46,215 nt of DNA from a virus. The notes beneath the pieces were generated by a model. That model made no database searches and was not told the origin of the DNA. It saw nothing but the letters and a program-made list of their open reading frames with translations. Shown in pieces: positions 7,802-16,200 of this stretch (the first letter of the stretch is position 1; each line of letters opens with the position of its first letter). Position numbers and translations under genes: made by a program. The stretch lies in the IMG/VR virus record IMGVR_UViG_3300010885_016948, positions 1 through 46,215 of that record. The stretch is one strand, 5' to 3'.

Positions 7802-8169
7802 GGAAGTATCATTCTGGAAACATATTTACTAACGGTAGGGTTATTGTTTATACCAAGGTAACTAGTACCAACTCTGTTTAAATTTAAAAACTTTACTAGA
7901 TAGGAAGTAAGCTCAGGCTTCTGTAATCTAGCAAATTTTGCTAGTGTTGACATTGGATCAATATTTTGTGAAATACTTGTATAAATCACTGCACTAGCTA
8001 TTAACCTGGCGGCTTCTTTAGAATCAGCTATTTGTTCCAAAAATCCTATAACGGCAGCATCTATATTTGGTGATACAATAAAGTTTGGTTTAAAATAGTT
8101 ATTAAAAAATGTTTGAGTACTGACTGTTGAGTTAAGATTTATTGGTGATAAGTTATTGGTTGTACTCAT
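7798..8169 (-). CDS. Conserved virion structural protein, 123 aa
   Basis: The helical protein has the middle IDAAVIGFLEQIADSKEAARLIASAVIYTSISQNIDPMSTL and the end LTSYLVKFLNLNRVGTSYLGINNNPTVSKYVSRMIL. From memory this pattern occurs in small structural proteins of cyanophage-like T4 relatives near the tail-tube genes. It overlaps both neighbours by 4 nt (start inside the end of the 526-aa gene, stop over the gp4 start), so the three are a coupled unit. No enzymatic motif is seen. The exact position in the virion is unknown. Confidence 0.75.
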   Translation of the reverse strand: MSTTNNLSPINLNSTVSTQTFFNNYFKPNFIVSPNIDAAVIGFLEQIADSKEAARLIASAVIYTSISQNIDPMSTLAKFARLQKPELTSYLVKFLNLNRVGTSYLGINNNPTVSKYVSRMILP

Positions 8170-9746
8170 TGATATCCTCCAGCCGCATCTACTTCAGCTT
8201 TAGTTGTTTGTATTTTAGTAACAAGCCCTGATTTAATTGCAGTATAATCCGCAATAAGTCCTTGTTGATCTGATTTTGTATCTGCCAAATGTGTCAACTG
8301 TTGATTTAGTTGTGAAACCAATGCTTGTTTTCCTGGATTAGAATCTGATAATGCCAATGCTGCTTGATATTGAGTATTAATTTGAGAAATTGTGATAGTG
8401 GTATTTTCTATTGAATTTGATAGATTAGTTAACCCAGTCTCTGTTCTAGAAAGATCATTATTCAGTTGGGTGAGATTATACTGAATATCACTGCCTCTAT
8501 TAGTATTAATTGACCCTTGATTTTGGTCAGCAGATGATGCTGTTTTTCTATCATTTGCTGTTACTAATACCTCAGTGCTATTTGGACTAATTTCATCTGG
8601 CATCATAGGATTATAATTACTTGGAGCCCTAGCAAGTCGTTCTTGTTCAGCTACTGCCTCATTAACTCCAGTAGCATCATCTTGTTGATATCCGGAATTT
8701 CTAAATACTGCTTGATCAACCCCAGTAGCGTCATCTACAAATGAATTTCTAAATACTGCTTGATCAACCCCAGTAGCGTCATCTTGTGGCTTATAAAAAG
8801 AATTAATACCTCCGGTATTTTTAAATATAGCATCATCAACTCCGTCAGCATTAGAATCTGCATCATTTGGTACAATATATGGATAAGAAGAAGTAGCCGA
8901 CCCGAATGAAGGGTCTATTACTTCATTCATAGGATTAGCTGGAGGAATAGTTTGTGAGGCTTTATTAAATGCACTAAATGAACTCCCTTGTCCCAATGTA
9001 TGTACCATATCACTTGCATTAACAAATGGTACTTTTCCTCTCAGTGGACTTGCAGTTTTATCATAATGTAACTGCGCAAATCCCTTAACAGTATTACTAG
9101 ACACATCTCCGTAATTATATAACACAGATTCATATTCAATAGTCATGTCATGAGTCAATAGTGAGTCACCGTCTTGGGCATGCTGCCCATGTCTGAAACT
9201 TCTTATTAGTGGATTTATTAAAACATATTCACTGAATTTTTTATGATGTAAACTATATATACGGATAGATTTCAAATATGGAACTGATTTTCGGTTACGT
9301 GGTGTGAATCCCCAACCTGGAGTGAACTCACTGGTGGTATACTTGTGATCCTTGAAATATATTTCTTCACCATAATCTGCATCTCTATAATAATAATTAT
9401 AGTAATCAAACCAAAAATTTCTAATAATATCGGCACTATCGTCATGAAAAGATGCATTTATATTATCATATTTTATTTTTGATTGAACAATATTAGGCCT
9501 GTTATACGCATTATGTATTTTTGTTTCAATACTAAACTTAGGTAAATCAATTGACTTAACTAATAGTCCTATTTCTTCTTGATTATTTGGATTACTAGGG
9601 TCAGCCCTTTGTGCTTCAGTATTTATATCAAAAAATACATGAAATAAGAATCCAAATTTTGGAACCAAGTTAAAGTTATCCGCGACATATAATTGACTCG
9701 CGTGTTTATAATCACGAAGGATAGGATTGGTAATAGTAGTTGCCAT
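8166..9746 (-). CDS. Tail-tube-fold structural protein with repeat and coiled-coil C-terminus
   Basis: In this 526-aa protein, residues 1 to about 230 look like a tube or tube-cap fold (FGFLFHVFFDIN, LLVKSIDLPKFSIETK, SADIIRNFWFDYYNYYY, IRIYSLHHKKFSEYVLINPLIRSF, YESVLYNYGDV). This is reminiscent of gp19/gp54-type proteins. A linker rich in N, P and S follows, then 16-aa repeats (DDATGVDQAVFRNS) around residues 295-365, and a heptad-like coiled coil from about residue 430 to the end. The position just after gp19 supports a tube, baseplate or neck role. It has its own late-type octamer but no clear Shine-Dalgarno. It may be the gp54/gp48 counterpart, but I cannot decide which. Confidence 0.65.
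   Translation of the reverse strand: MATTITNPILRDYKHASQLYVADNFNLVPKFGFLFHVFFDINTEAQRADPSNPNNQEEIGLLVKSIDLPKFSIETKIHNAYNRPNIVQSKIKYDNINASFHDDSADIIRNFWFDYYNYYYRDADYGEEIYFKDHKYTTSEFTPGWGFTPRNRKSVPYLKSIRIYSLHHKKFSEYVLINPLIRSFRHGQHAQDGDSLLTHDMTIEYESVLYNYGDVSSNTVKGFAQLHYDKTASPLRGKVPFVNASDMVHTLGQGSSFSAFNKASQTIPPANPMNEVIDPSFGSATSSYPYIVPNDADSNADGVDDAIFKNTGGINSFYKPQDDATGVDQAVFRNSFVDDATGVDQAVFRNSGYQQDDATGVNEAVAEQERLARAPSNYNPMMPDEISPNSTEVLVTANDRKTASSADQNQGSINTNRGSDIQYNLTQLNNDLSRTETGLTNLSNSIENTTITISQINTQYQAALALSDSNPGKQALVSQLNQQLTHLADTKSDQQGLIADYTAIKSGLVTKIQTTKAEVDAAGGYQ
8656..8784 (-). repeat. 48-bp-period coding repeats with an identical 42-bp block
   Basis: Positions 8695-8736 and 8743-8784 are identical over 42 bp with a 48-bp period, encoding DDATGVDQAVFRNS units. 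A third diverged unit (DDATGVNEAV) lies at about 8656-8688, and a related NADGVDDAIFKN unit lies further along the minus-strand 5' side (about 8820-8860). Confidence 0.88.
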
Positions 9747-9764
9747 ATAAGTATTCAGTTATAA

Positions 9765-9772
9765 TATTTATG
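9765..9772 (-). promoter_or_regulatory. T4-late-like promoter octamer CATAAATA
   Basis: Minus-strand CATAAATATT lies 19 nt before the ATG at 9746 and just downstream of the tube-gene terminator, so it would restart transcription for the 526-aa/123-aa/gp4 unit. Confidence 0.6.
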
Positions 9773-9779
9773 ACGAGGA

Positions 9780-9801
9780 AAAAGGGACCGTAGTCCCTTT
9801 T
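9780..9801 (-). terminator. Rho-independent terminator after the tail tube gene
   Basis: A 9-bp stem (AAAAGGGAC/GTCCCTTTT) closes a TACG loop on the minus strand, i.e. a C(UACG)G UNCG-class tetraloop, followed by a T-run. It lies 17 nt past the gp19 stop in the direction of transcription. Confidence 0.85.
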
Positions 9802-9818
9802 GTTAAGAATATGTAATA

Positions 9819-10436
9819 TTAAGTTGCAACATCATTAGTAGTGCGGAATAATGGAGCACCGACACCAGTACTTAGTGGGGTTTGTACTGCATTGTCAAAC
9901 ATCATAGTCAATGAGATTTGAACTGGATCATTGGAACTGTAGTTGACTTCATTGTAGTTAGCTTCTTTTAAATAGCAGCCGTATAGTTCCCAGCTTTCTA
10001 AAACTATAGGAGCATTTGCACCATTGCCACCATCTAGCATATCACAAAAAGTTGTGAATTTATAATCAATACCGCTTGATGCTGAACTTTGTTCCATGAA
10101 GTCAAATTGCTTCTGCAATTGTTGACCTACGAGACGGGAAACATTGCCAACTGCATCATCTCGCAATACTAAAGCTACTGAACCCCATTCTGGTTTACCA
10201 GCAAGTCTCACGATACTGTTATATACATGAACACTAATATCACCAAATGATAATGATGGCCGGGCAAAACTAACAACTTGCTTAGTAAGTTCAACTGTAT
10301 CAGAATCTACAGCGAATCCCGCAAAAGTTACTCTGAAACGATATCCCAACTTGGGCATTAACATACCCTGTGAGGTGGCACTTGCGCCGAATTCTGGTAA
10401 GGGTACTGTAAATTTTGTTAGCGATGCAACGGACAT
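9819..10436 (-). CDS. 19: Tail tube protein (T4 gp19-like)
   Basis: The 205-aa protein forms the inner tube of the contractile tail through which DNA passes. Conserved tube features are visible: the N-terminal strand after PKLGYRFRVTFAGF, ELTKQVVSFARPSLSF, KPEWGSVALVLRDD, and near the C-terminus SWELYGCYLKEANYNEVNYSSNDPVQISLTMMFDNA. The length is somewhat above T4 gp19 (163 aa). The ATG has a strong AGGAG Shine-Dalgarno and a GCTAAATA octamer upstream, and a hairpin terminator follows the stop. It is therefore a discrete high-output transcription unit, as expected for a major structural protein. Confidence 0.93.
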   Translation of the reverse strand: MSVASLTKFTVPLPEFGASATSQGMLMPKLGYRFRVTFAGFAVDSDTVELTKQVVSFARPSLSFGDISVHVYNSIVRLAGKPEWGSVALVLRDDAVGNVSRLVGQQLQKQFDFMEQSSASSGIDYKFTTFCDMLDGGNGANAPIVLESWELYGCYLKEANYNEVNYSSNDPVQISLTMMFDNAVQTPLSTGVGAPLFRTTNDVAT

Positions 10437-10459
10437 GTCATTCTCCTAGACTAATAAAG

Positions 10460-10467
10460 TATTTAGC
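10460..10467 (-). promoter_or_regulatory. T4-late-like promoter octamer GCTAAATA
   Basis: Minus-strand GCTAAATACTTTATT lies 24 nt before the tube ATG and is followed by a TAGGAG Shine-Dalgarno. It is 6/8 to TATAAATA. The same GCTAAATA variant precedes the gp13-like gene, which supports it as a functional version in this phage. Confidence 0.5.
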
Positions 10468-10530
10468 ATTCCGCAAGGAAAATATCATATCAAGATATCT
10501 TAATTAACGATGTATATTATTACAAAAAGT

Positions 10531-10552
10531 AGAGGGCACCTAAGTGCCCTTT
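10531..10552 (-). terminator. Rho-independent terminator after the tail sheath gene
   Basis: Stem AGGGCAC/GTGCCCT (extendable by a wobble pair and an A-T pair) with a TTAG loop on the minus strand is followed by CTACTTTTTG. It lies 17 nt past the sheath stop and upstream of the tube promoter. Confidence 0.8.
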
Positions 10553-10569
10553 CCTTGATACATTACTGA

Positions 10570-13500
10570 TTATGCGATACCTCTTGCGGCATCACCTGGA
10601 TTCCTCAAGCGAATTGGTAGGTAAATAAATTCTACGGTCTTCATCGGCTCAATTGCAATATCAATATACAATTCATTGCGAGCAATACGTGCAGAATCGT
10701 TATTGCTGGAATCACAAACTACTAAGTAGTCATAGATTCCGCGTTTAACAACTAAATCATTCAATAATTTTTCAACTACTTGTTTAGCTTGATCTCTGGT
10801 AACCTTATCATTGGGTTCAAACAAGAACCGGTTTGTTAACCCACGTAATACAACACGAAGATAATTTACTAAGCGAGCTACATTTACACGGTCCATTGAA
10901 CTAGTCTGTGCGCTACGAGTCTTTTGTCCGTATGCAACGGGACCAATTCCAGTTATCATTGTGATTGGATTAATATTCATTTCATACAACGTATCACGCA
11001 AATTATTATTAATTCCTGCACGAACGAATGATCCACTATCAGCATTTACATAACCGATATTCGTAGCATTATCAATTCTACCACGAGTAGTTCCTGCAGG
11101 AGCAAACCACTGATAACTAACATCATCACTATGCATGAATGTTCGCAACATCATATGGCTAGCTGGTACAGCGATTTCATTGCCACTTAGATCATTAGAT
11201 AATCCACTAGGATAATATAGACCAACATATTCATTTCCATTTCCATTTGTAGCATTGAAAGATGTTAATCTAGTACTATTTGCTGCCAATGTAATTGGAA
11301 GATCACCAATGATAAATCCAGTATTGGCACGATCACTGTTTAAAGCCATTAAGTTAGGAATTAATTCATTGTACCCTGGACAGACGATTAGATTAAAATT
11401 ATAACTTTCTTCTCTAACATCAGTGTTTGCATCTACTGCTGCTTTGAGAGCAGTTACTACTACTTGTCGTTGAGAATAATGACCCATATATGGTGAACCA
11501 TCATTTTTTAATCCAGTTGCAGATACCCATGTTGATTTTTGTGTTGGTAGAACACCACCAGGGAAAGAAATTTGATTGAAATAATTATTCATAAATTTCT
11601 TTACATTGTATCCACTACGACGAGTATTGAATAACAATGTACCACGTGGATACAATTGAGCTGGGGGTGCATCAAGATCAATATAATTACTTGTTTGCAA
11701 TGTTACAATATTAGGTAAAGCACCAGTGATAGGATCAACACCTGTACCATCGTCCCATCGTGCATCTGCAAAGACTATACCATTTTGACTTTCTCTATCG
11801 GTATTATCAATCAACGCCCACGTATTGATTGCAGTACGACGATATAGTCTTGGATAGTTATCCAAATCACCACTATCAAGCCACAAGTCACCTGGTACTA
11901 ATGCAGTATTATCACTTTGTACAGTAGGCTCAGTTGGTGTTACAATAACACCGATTGGATCTGTTGCACCTAGATTATATCCGCGTGAATCATTGGCTAT
12001 ATTTTTGTATCCTTTCCATCCAATAGAATCAGAAATCATGATATCAACTGATAAAGCATCACTATAATACCATAATGTTTCATCTTCTGGCGCGATAGAT
12101 GGTTCACTGTCACTATATGTATATGGTATTACAGGTGCCCAATTGGTTAAATTAATCAATCCTGGAACAATGTTAGGTGATACACCTGGAGTTGAAGTTG
12201 TAAATCCAGCAATAGTAACTGGATTACGACCTCCACCGGAAGTATTCATCATATTGATAATACCACCAGCACGATGAGTTATTGTTATTAATCCGCTGGT
12301 CTCAACTTGTGCAGTAACATTGGGAATATTAGCATTCACAATTGATGTTACGAATGCAGCAGGAGTTGTGCCTTGAATATTCGCAGTAATCGATGTAGGA
12401 ACAGCAGACTCAATGGTAGATACTGTTAAACTGAAAGTATCAGATACAGTGAATGCACCTGTAACTGCAGTACCTGTTACTTTAGTTTGTCCAGCAGTGG
12501 ATAATTTATAAAATTTAAAGCTAACAACTCCGTCATTGAGAACATTATACTTTACAAAAATAGATCCTACACTGATTCCTGACCCGCCGCCATTTTTATC
12601 TAAATCATAGATAGCAGTATAGCCAGAAGCGTATAGTGGGGTAGCTAAAGTATTCCATGAAACTGTTTCAGAATTATATTGCTTTAGAACTAAATTAACA
12701 CCAGAACTTTGTGCAGTTGTTTTAATCCAAACACTACCTGATGGTCTAGGAGCCTCATCAGTGAAAGACCACTCTGGTACTTGTGTGAATGGACCGTATT
12801 CTATTGTTGCACGATAGTAAGTATTTGATGGTATACCTATTGCTGTTAATGGTGCATTAGTACCGTTAACAATAACGCATGTTCCATTTGCTGGTAGTAC
12901 TTCTGTCGCTGTACCTGAATTTGTTCCAGGACCAGTTGCAGTGAATACAGTTCCGAGTTCATTATCGGCTGAACCAATTAAAGTGAAATCAGTTGTAGCG
13001 CCTGCATATACAGCACCGTAACCAGTACCGGGACCAGATGCAGTGAATACAGTACCGATATTGTTTGACGCAGCGCCAAAAGCAGTGAAATTTGTACTAA
13101 TAGTTGCTACCCCAGAACCAATACCAGTACCAGTTCCATTTGCAACAAATGTTGTACCAATATTACCATTTGCAGCACCCAATGCGACCCAATTTGTGTT
13201 ACCTGGTGCAGCAATGGTATAACTCCATCCGCTTACCAGATTAGTAGCAGTCACATTAGATACTGGACGAGAAGCGATTGTATATTGTACTCCATTAACC
13301 ATGTTAGCTGCACTTACAGTTGCGCCTGATCCAATACTAACAATAGTGTACTGAGTATCAGTAACAAAAGCACCTGCAGTGACTAGGTCACCTGCTGTAC
13401 TACCTGCTAATGAAGAAGCATATATTGCTAAACGACCATTAACATTTGCTGCAGTTATGCCAGTTATGGGAGCATTATTGATTAAAGTTACAAGAGCGTC

Positions 13501-14256
13501 AACTGTAGTTATTGGTGCTATTAATGAGAAAGCATAGTCATTGATAGTAAAAGTGCTACCACTTGCCATAGAGATAAGTGATGTTGTACCATTGGCTACT
13601 GATATGATATCTGCCCATGCAGAACTACCTAGCTTTACCCAAGTACCAGCCGATGTCTTATAAAAAACAGTATTACTATTTTCTAATACTACAACAGCGT
13701 AATTTCCTATCTCGCCATAAGAATCCTCAGGTACATAGGAAATTGTATTTATTACATCATCTACCGAAGAAACAATTAATGGTGTAACTTTAACAAAGGT
13801 GTTTGATATACTATTGTATTCAAACAAACCAAAACTACTAGCATCAGTATCAAACCATAAAGTTCCGTTAGGACTTCTAGCTACTGGGCGTGTTGAACCA
13901 CTAGCTAGCTGAGCTAAATCAATATCAGCACGAATAACCCATACTCTGTTTCCAAGTCCTAATGCACTATATGCGGCCATTAGACCATATTCATTAATTT
14001 CATCACCATGTGATGGGGTACCAGTTACACTTCGATTGAAATTAGGCAGTCCATACATAGATGATAGTTCACGCTGACTGGACATTCCATATATCTTTCC
14101 AGCATTTGCTTTCAATGTTCCTGCAGCAATTGTATTGTTAATAACTTTATTTTCGGCAGTGGCTAACAATACAAAAGGTACTGTGCCAATAGCGGATGGT
14201 AAATATTGACTTTCATCAATGACTGTAATTTCTATTCCTGGGGATACTAATGCCAT
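10570..14256 (-). CDS. 18: Giant tail sheath protein (T4 gp18-like) with large inserted region
   Basis: This is the contractile sheath subunit. The N-terminus (SPGIEITVIDESQY, SAIGTVPFVLLATAENK, YGLMAAYSALGLGNRVWVIRADI) and the last 400 residues (NYFNQISFPGGVLP, VVVTALKAAVD, FNLIVCPGYNELIPNLMALN, PNDKVTRDQAKQVVEKLLNDLVVKRGIYDYLVVCD, AIEPMKTVEFIYLPIRLR) match gp18. At 1228 aa it is nearly twice T4 gp18 (659 aa). The excess is an insertion of very roughly residues 130-830. The insertion carries tryptophan modules like those of the fibres (LWFDTDASSFGLFEYN, GDLWLDSGDLDNYPRLYRR), repeated FTAFGAASNNIGTVFTA units (about 350-450) and other beta-rich pieces. These probably project outward from the sheath. 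The ATG has a good AAAGGA Shine-Dalgarno. Confidence 0.92.
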   Translation of the reverse strand: MALVSPGIEITVIDESQYLPSAIGTVPFVLLATAENKVINNTIAAGTLKANAGKIYGMSSQRELSSMYGLPNFNRSVTGTPSHGDEINEYGLMAAYSALGLGNRVWVIRADIDLAQLASGSTRPVARSPNGTLWFDTDASSFGLFEYNSISNTFVKVTPLIVSSVDDVINTISYVPEDSYGEIGNYAVVVLENSNTVFYKTSAGTWVKLGSSAWADIISVANGTTSLISMASGSTFTINDYAFSLIAPITTVDALVTLINNAPITGITAANVNGRLAIYASSLAGSTAGDLVTAGAFVTDTQYTIVSIGSGATVSAANMVNGVQYTIASRPVSNVTATNLVSGWSYTIAAPGNTNWVALGAANGNIGTTFVANGTGTGIGSGVATISTNFTAFGAASNNIGTVFTASGPGTGYGAVYAGATTDFTLIGSADNELGTVFTATGPGTNSGTATEVLPANGTCVIVNGTNAPLTAIGIPSNTYYRATIEYGPFTQVPEWSFTDEAPRPSGSVWIKTTAQSSGVNLVLKQYNSETVSWNTLATPLYASGYTAIYDLDKNGGGSGISVGSIFVKYNVLNDGVVSFKFYKLSTAGQTKVTGTAVTGAFTVSDTFSLTVSTIESAVPTSITANIQGTTPAAFVTSIVNANIPNVTAQVETSGLITITHRAGGIINMMNTSGGGRNPVTIAGFTTSTPGVSPNIVPGLINLTNWAPVIPYTYSDSEPSIAPEDETLWYYSDALSVDIMISDSIGWKGYKNIANDSRGYNLGATDPIGVIVTPTEPTVQSDNTALVPGDLWLDSGDLDNYPRLYRRTAINTWALIDNTDRESQNGIVFADARWDDGTGVDPITGALPNIVTLQTSNYIDLDAPPAQLYPRGTLLFNTRRSGYNVKKFMNNYFNQISFPGGVLPTQKSTWVSATGLKNDGSPYMGHYSQRQVVVTALKAAVDANTDVREESYNFNLIVCPGYNELIPNLMALNSDRANTGFIIGDLPITLAANSTRLTSFNATNGNGNEYVGLYYPSGLSNDLSGNEIAVPASHMMLRTFMHSDDVSYQWFAPAGTTRGRIDNATNIGYVNADSGSFVRAGINNNLRDTLYEMNINPITMITGIGPVAYGQKTRSAQTSSMDRVNVARLVNYLRVVLRGLTNRFLFEPNDKVTRDQAKQVVEKLLNDLVVKRGIYDYLVVCDSSNNDSARIARNELYIDIAIEPMKTVEFIYLPIRLRNPGDAARGIA
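12905..13210 (-). repeat. Tandem repeats encoding FT(A/L)xGAAxNxxGTVFTAxGPGTG
   Basis: Three diverged copies with a period of roughly 100 nt lie inside the sheath insertion (about residues 350-450): WVALGAANGNIGTTF, FTAFGAASNNIGTVF and FTLIGSADNELGTVF, each followed by a GTGxGxGT-type turn-rich segment. The unit type is known from other phage structural proteins. Confidence 0.8.
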
Positions 14257-14289
14257 GATATTTCCTTTGTTAAAACATCTCTGTTAGAG

Positions 14290-14955
14290 TTATTTATTTT
14301 TTATCTCTAAAAAAGTATGGGTTGAAGGATTATAATGGTATTTAATTAAATTTTTAATCTGCCTATATAGATGATCTAGCTCACTATTATTATATAAAAC
14401 ATAATCAAAATGCACTGCGGCCCAACTATATTCACTTGCATGAACTTGTTGCTCATCAAGGAATTCTTTACTATCTGATGATGCACTATTCATATAAGTT
14501 ATTGCATGTGGCATCCATTCAGGCTCTGGTCCTCGCATTACTCTAATGCAAATACCACCTTGATTTCTAATCGCAGTGGCTTCATTTGTAAAGCGGACAT
14601 CACTAATTACAATATTGTCTTGTGTATTGCGTATTTTATTTTCTAAACTAGCAATCCAAATATCATCATGAAATCCATGCCGACAAACTTCAGTACCCCA
14701 ATATTGTAAAATCCAACGAGGAGTAAGATGAGGAATATTTAACCTGGTAGCCCACCAGGTATCAATTTGTTCTCTCCACTTTCTAGCCTCAGGAGTTTTT
14801 CCTTCTAGTAAAATTCGATCCCACCCAAACACTGAAGAAACTGCATCTTTAAGAGTACCTGCAAAAGATTCTCGTTTGAACCAATGCGAATTTACCAAAT
14901 AATCAGCAATGGTGTCTTTTCCGCTGCCGATTAAACCTGAAATTCCTACTATCAT
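14290..14955 (-). CDS. 1: Deoxynucleoside monophosphate kinase (T4 gp1-like)
   Basis: The enzyme phosphorylates dNMPs, in T4 including the modified dHMP, to supply phage DNA synthesis in the host cytoplasm. The P-loop GLIGSGKDT lies at residues 7-15. SFAGTLKDAVSSVFGW, the LTPRWILQYWGTEVCR block and IVISDVRFTNEA are family-typical, and the length of 221 aa is close to T4 gp1 (241 aa). It is a metabolic gene set between sheath and neck genes. It has a sigma70-like promoter (TTGACA-17-AATAAT) and a strong AGGAG Shine-Dalgarno rather than a late octamer. T4-like cyanophages often lack gp1, so its retention is notable. Whether this phage modifies its DNA cannot be told here. Confidence 0.9.
   Translation of the reverse strand: MIVGISGLIGSGKDTIADYLVNSHWFKRESFAGTLKDAVSSVFGWDRILLEGKTPEARKWREQIDTWWATRLNIPHLTPRWILQYWGTEVCRHGFHDDIWIASLENKIRNTQDNIVISDVRFTNEATAIRNQGGICIRVMRGPEPEWMPHAITYMNSASSDSKEFLDEQQVHASEYSWAAVHFDYVLYNNSELDHLYRQIKNLIKYHYNPSTHTFLEIKNK
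14291..14298 (-). promoter_or_regulatory. T4-late-like promoter octamer AATAAATA for tail sheath
   Basis: Minus-strand AATAAATAACT lies 35 nt before the sheath ATG, overlaps the stop of the dNMP kinase gene and is followed by an AAAGGA Shine-Dalgarno. Together with the terminator at 10531-10552 it frames the sheath gene as its own unit. Confidence 0.5.
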
Positions 14956-14974
14956 ATGATGCTCCTAACTTAGT

Positions 14975-15003
14975 ATTATTACATAATAAGATAGTTATGT
15001 CAA
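14975..15003 (-). promoter_or_regulatory. Sigma70-like promoter of the dNMP kinase gene
   Basis: On the minus strand there is a perfect -35 TTGACA (15003-14998), a 17-nt spacer and a -10 AATAAT (14980-14975, 5/6). The expected start is about 13 nt before the ATG, leaving room for the AGGAG Shine-Dalgarno. Confidence 0.75.
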
Positions 15004-15010
15004 CTGTATA

Positions 15011-16144
15011 TTAACCGGTTATCCAAGACATTGGCATTCCACCATCAACATAATTCTTGAGATCATTCTCAAGTTGTTCCATCTCAGCTACGGCTTCTTG
15101 TTTTAATGCATCACCGTTCAATGTAGTTCCACCACCTGGGCCTGGTACAGAACCAAATTTACTACGACCTTCTCCAACAATACGCTTAGCAAAACTATAA
15201 GCATAATCTTGTAACCATGGGTATACCATATGATCATTTAATAACATTGAATCAGGTTTGTAATTATAAATTTGCAATAATACAGTCTCGGATGGCACAT
15301 CACTAGATGCACTCCACACTTGAGTACTTCTTAAATCAGTAAATACTACATCAGCGGCTTGTAATTGACCATTTGCAAGAACTACTACCGTAGTGTTTGT
15401 TCCATCAACGGATTGTATACTATATGAACCATTGTAACCAATAATTTTACAGTTGGAAATGATGATAGTGTCACCAACATTAACAGTCCATGCATCTTGT
15501 GTTTGAATAGTTATTTCACTACCGGCAGTGAGTCCATTTGCACTTAATGAAGCAAGCCTAACATAATTATGTCCAGAATTTGGAATTTTTCTTATTAGGG
15601 TTATCTTTTTGCTGACCGGATTCCATAGAAAATTCATAAATCCACCAAACATCTTCAATGCAAGTTTTTGATAGCCAGTGAACAACTCATAATTGGTAAG
15701 TCCACCTACTCTACCTGCAACTAACATATAAGTGTTCAAGTATCCAGATGCAAATGGTTCAAATTGACTAGCATTAGTACCAGTTAATGACCCAATACCA
15801 CGCCTAAATACTTGTCTTACTGTGACTATTTCTCTTGGTAAAATATATTCCTGAACGTCAGGTAATAAATCAAGGAAAGCATAACTTTCCTCAACTGAAT
15901 TACTAGATTTTTGTCTATATTTTATTAACGCTTGTTTGATTGCAAGGTCGTAATGTGCTTGATCAAGCTCAACATCAACTATTCCATCACCCAATCTCAA
16001 TCTAATATAATCAATAATTTCATTGCGCTTTTCTTGTAGCGCAGTTACTAGTGATTCATCAAATGCAATGGGCCCCGGACCACCTAAGTTGTCCGTTTGT
16101 ATGCTTTGGGTGATCGGATTTAAGTCTGGTTTGATGATAGCCAT
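15011..16144 (-). CDS. 13: Neck protein (T4 gp13-like) with an internal beta-rich insertion
   Basis: The 377-aa protein follows the cyanophage gp13 pattern: IIDYIRLRLGDGIVDVELDQAHYDLAIKQALIKYRQ near the N-terminus, YILPREIVTVRQVFRRGIG, YQKLALKMFGG, then a C-terminal block with MVYPWLQDYAYSFAKRIVGEGRSKFG, PGPGGGTTLNGDALKQEA and a final helix with EQLENDLKNY. Neck proteins close the filled head and connect it to the tail. Residues of about 195-275 (NGLTAGSEITIQTQDAWTVNVGDTIIIS...) look like an inserted beta domain compared with the usual family. It has its own GCTAAATA octamer and an AGGA Shine-Dalgarno. The partner gp14/gp15-like genes are nearby but on the opposite strand. Confidence 0.82.
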   Translation of the reverse strand: MAIIKPDLNPITQSIQTDNLGGPGPIAFDESLVTALQEKRNEIIDYIRLRLGDGIVDVELDQAHYDLAIKQALIKYRQKSSNSVEESYAFLDLLPDVQEYILPREIVTVRQVFRRGIGSLTGTNASQFEPFASGYLNTYMLVAGRVGGLTNYELFTGYQKLALKMFGGFMNFLWNPVSKKITLIRKIPNSGHNYVRLASLSANGLTAGSEITIQTQDAWTVNVGDTIIISNCKIIGYNGSYSIQSVDGTNTTVVVLANGQLQAADVVFTDLRSTQVWSASSDVPSETVLLQIYNYKPDSMLLNDHMVYPWLQDYAYSFAKRIVGEGRSKFGSVPGPGGGTTLNGDALKQEAVAEMEQLENDLKNYVDGGMPMSWITG

Positions 16145-16165
16145 GTTTGTTAGTCCTATTGTATA

Positions 16166-16173
16166 TATTTAGC
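16166..16173 (-). promoter_or_regulatory. T4-late-like promoter octamer GCTAAATA
   Basis: Minus-strand GCTAAATATAT lies 22 nt before the ATG at 16144 and is followed by TAGGA. It is the same variant as before the tube gene. Confidence 0.5.
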
Positions 16174-16200
16174 AACAATGAGACTTGGCTATCATCTATG

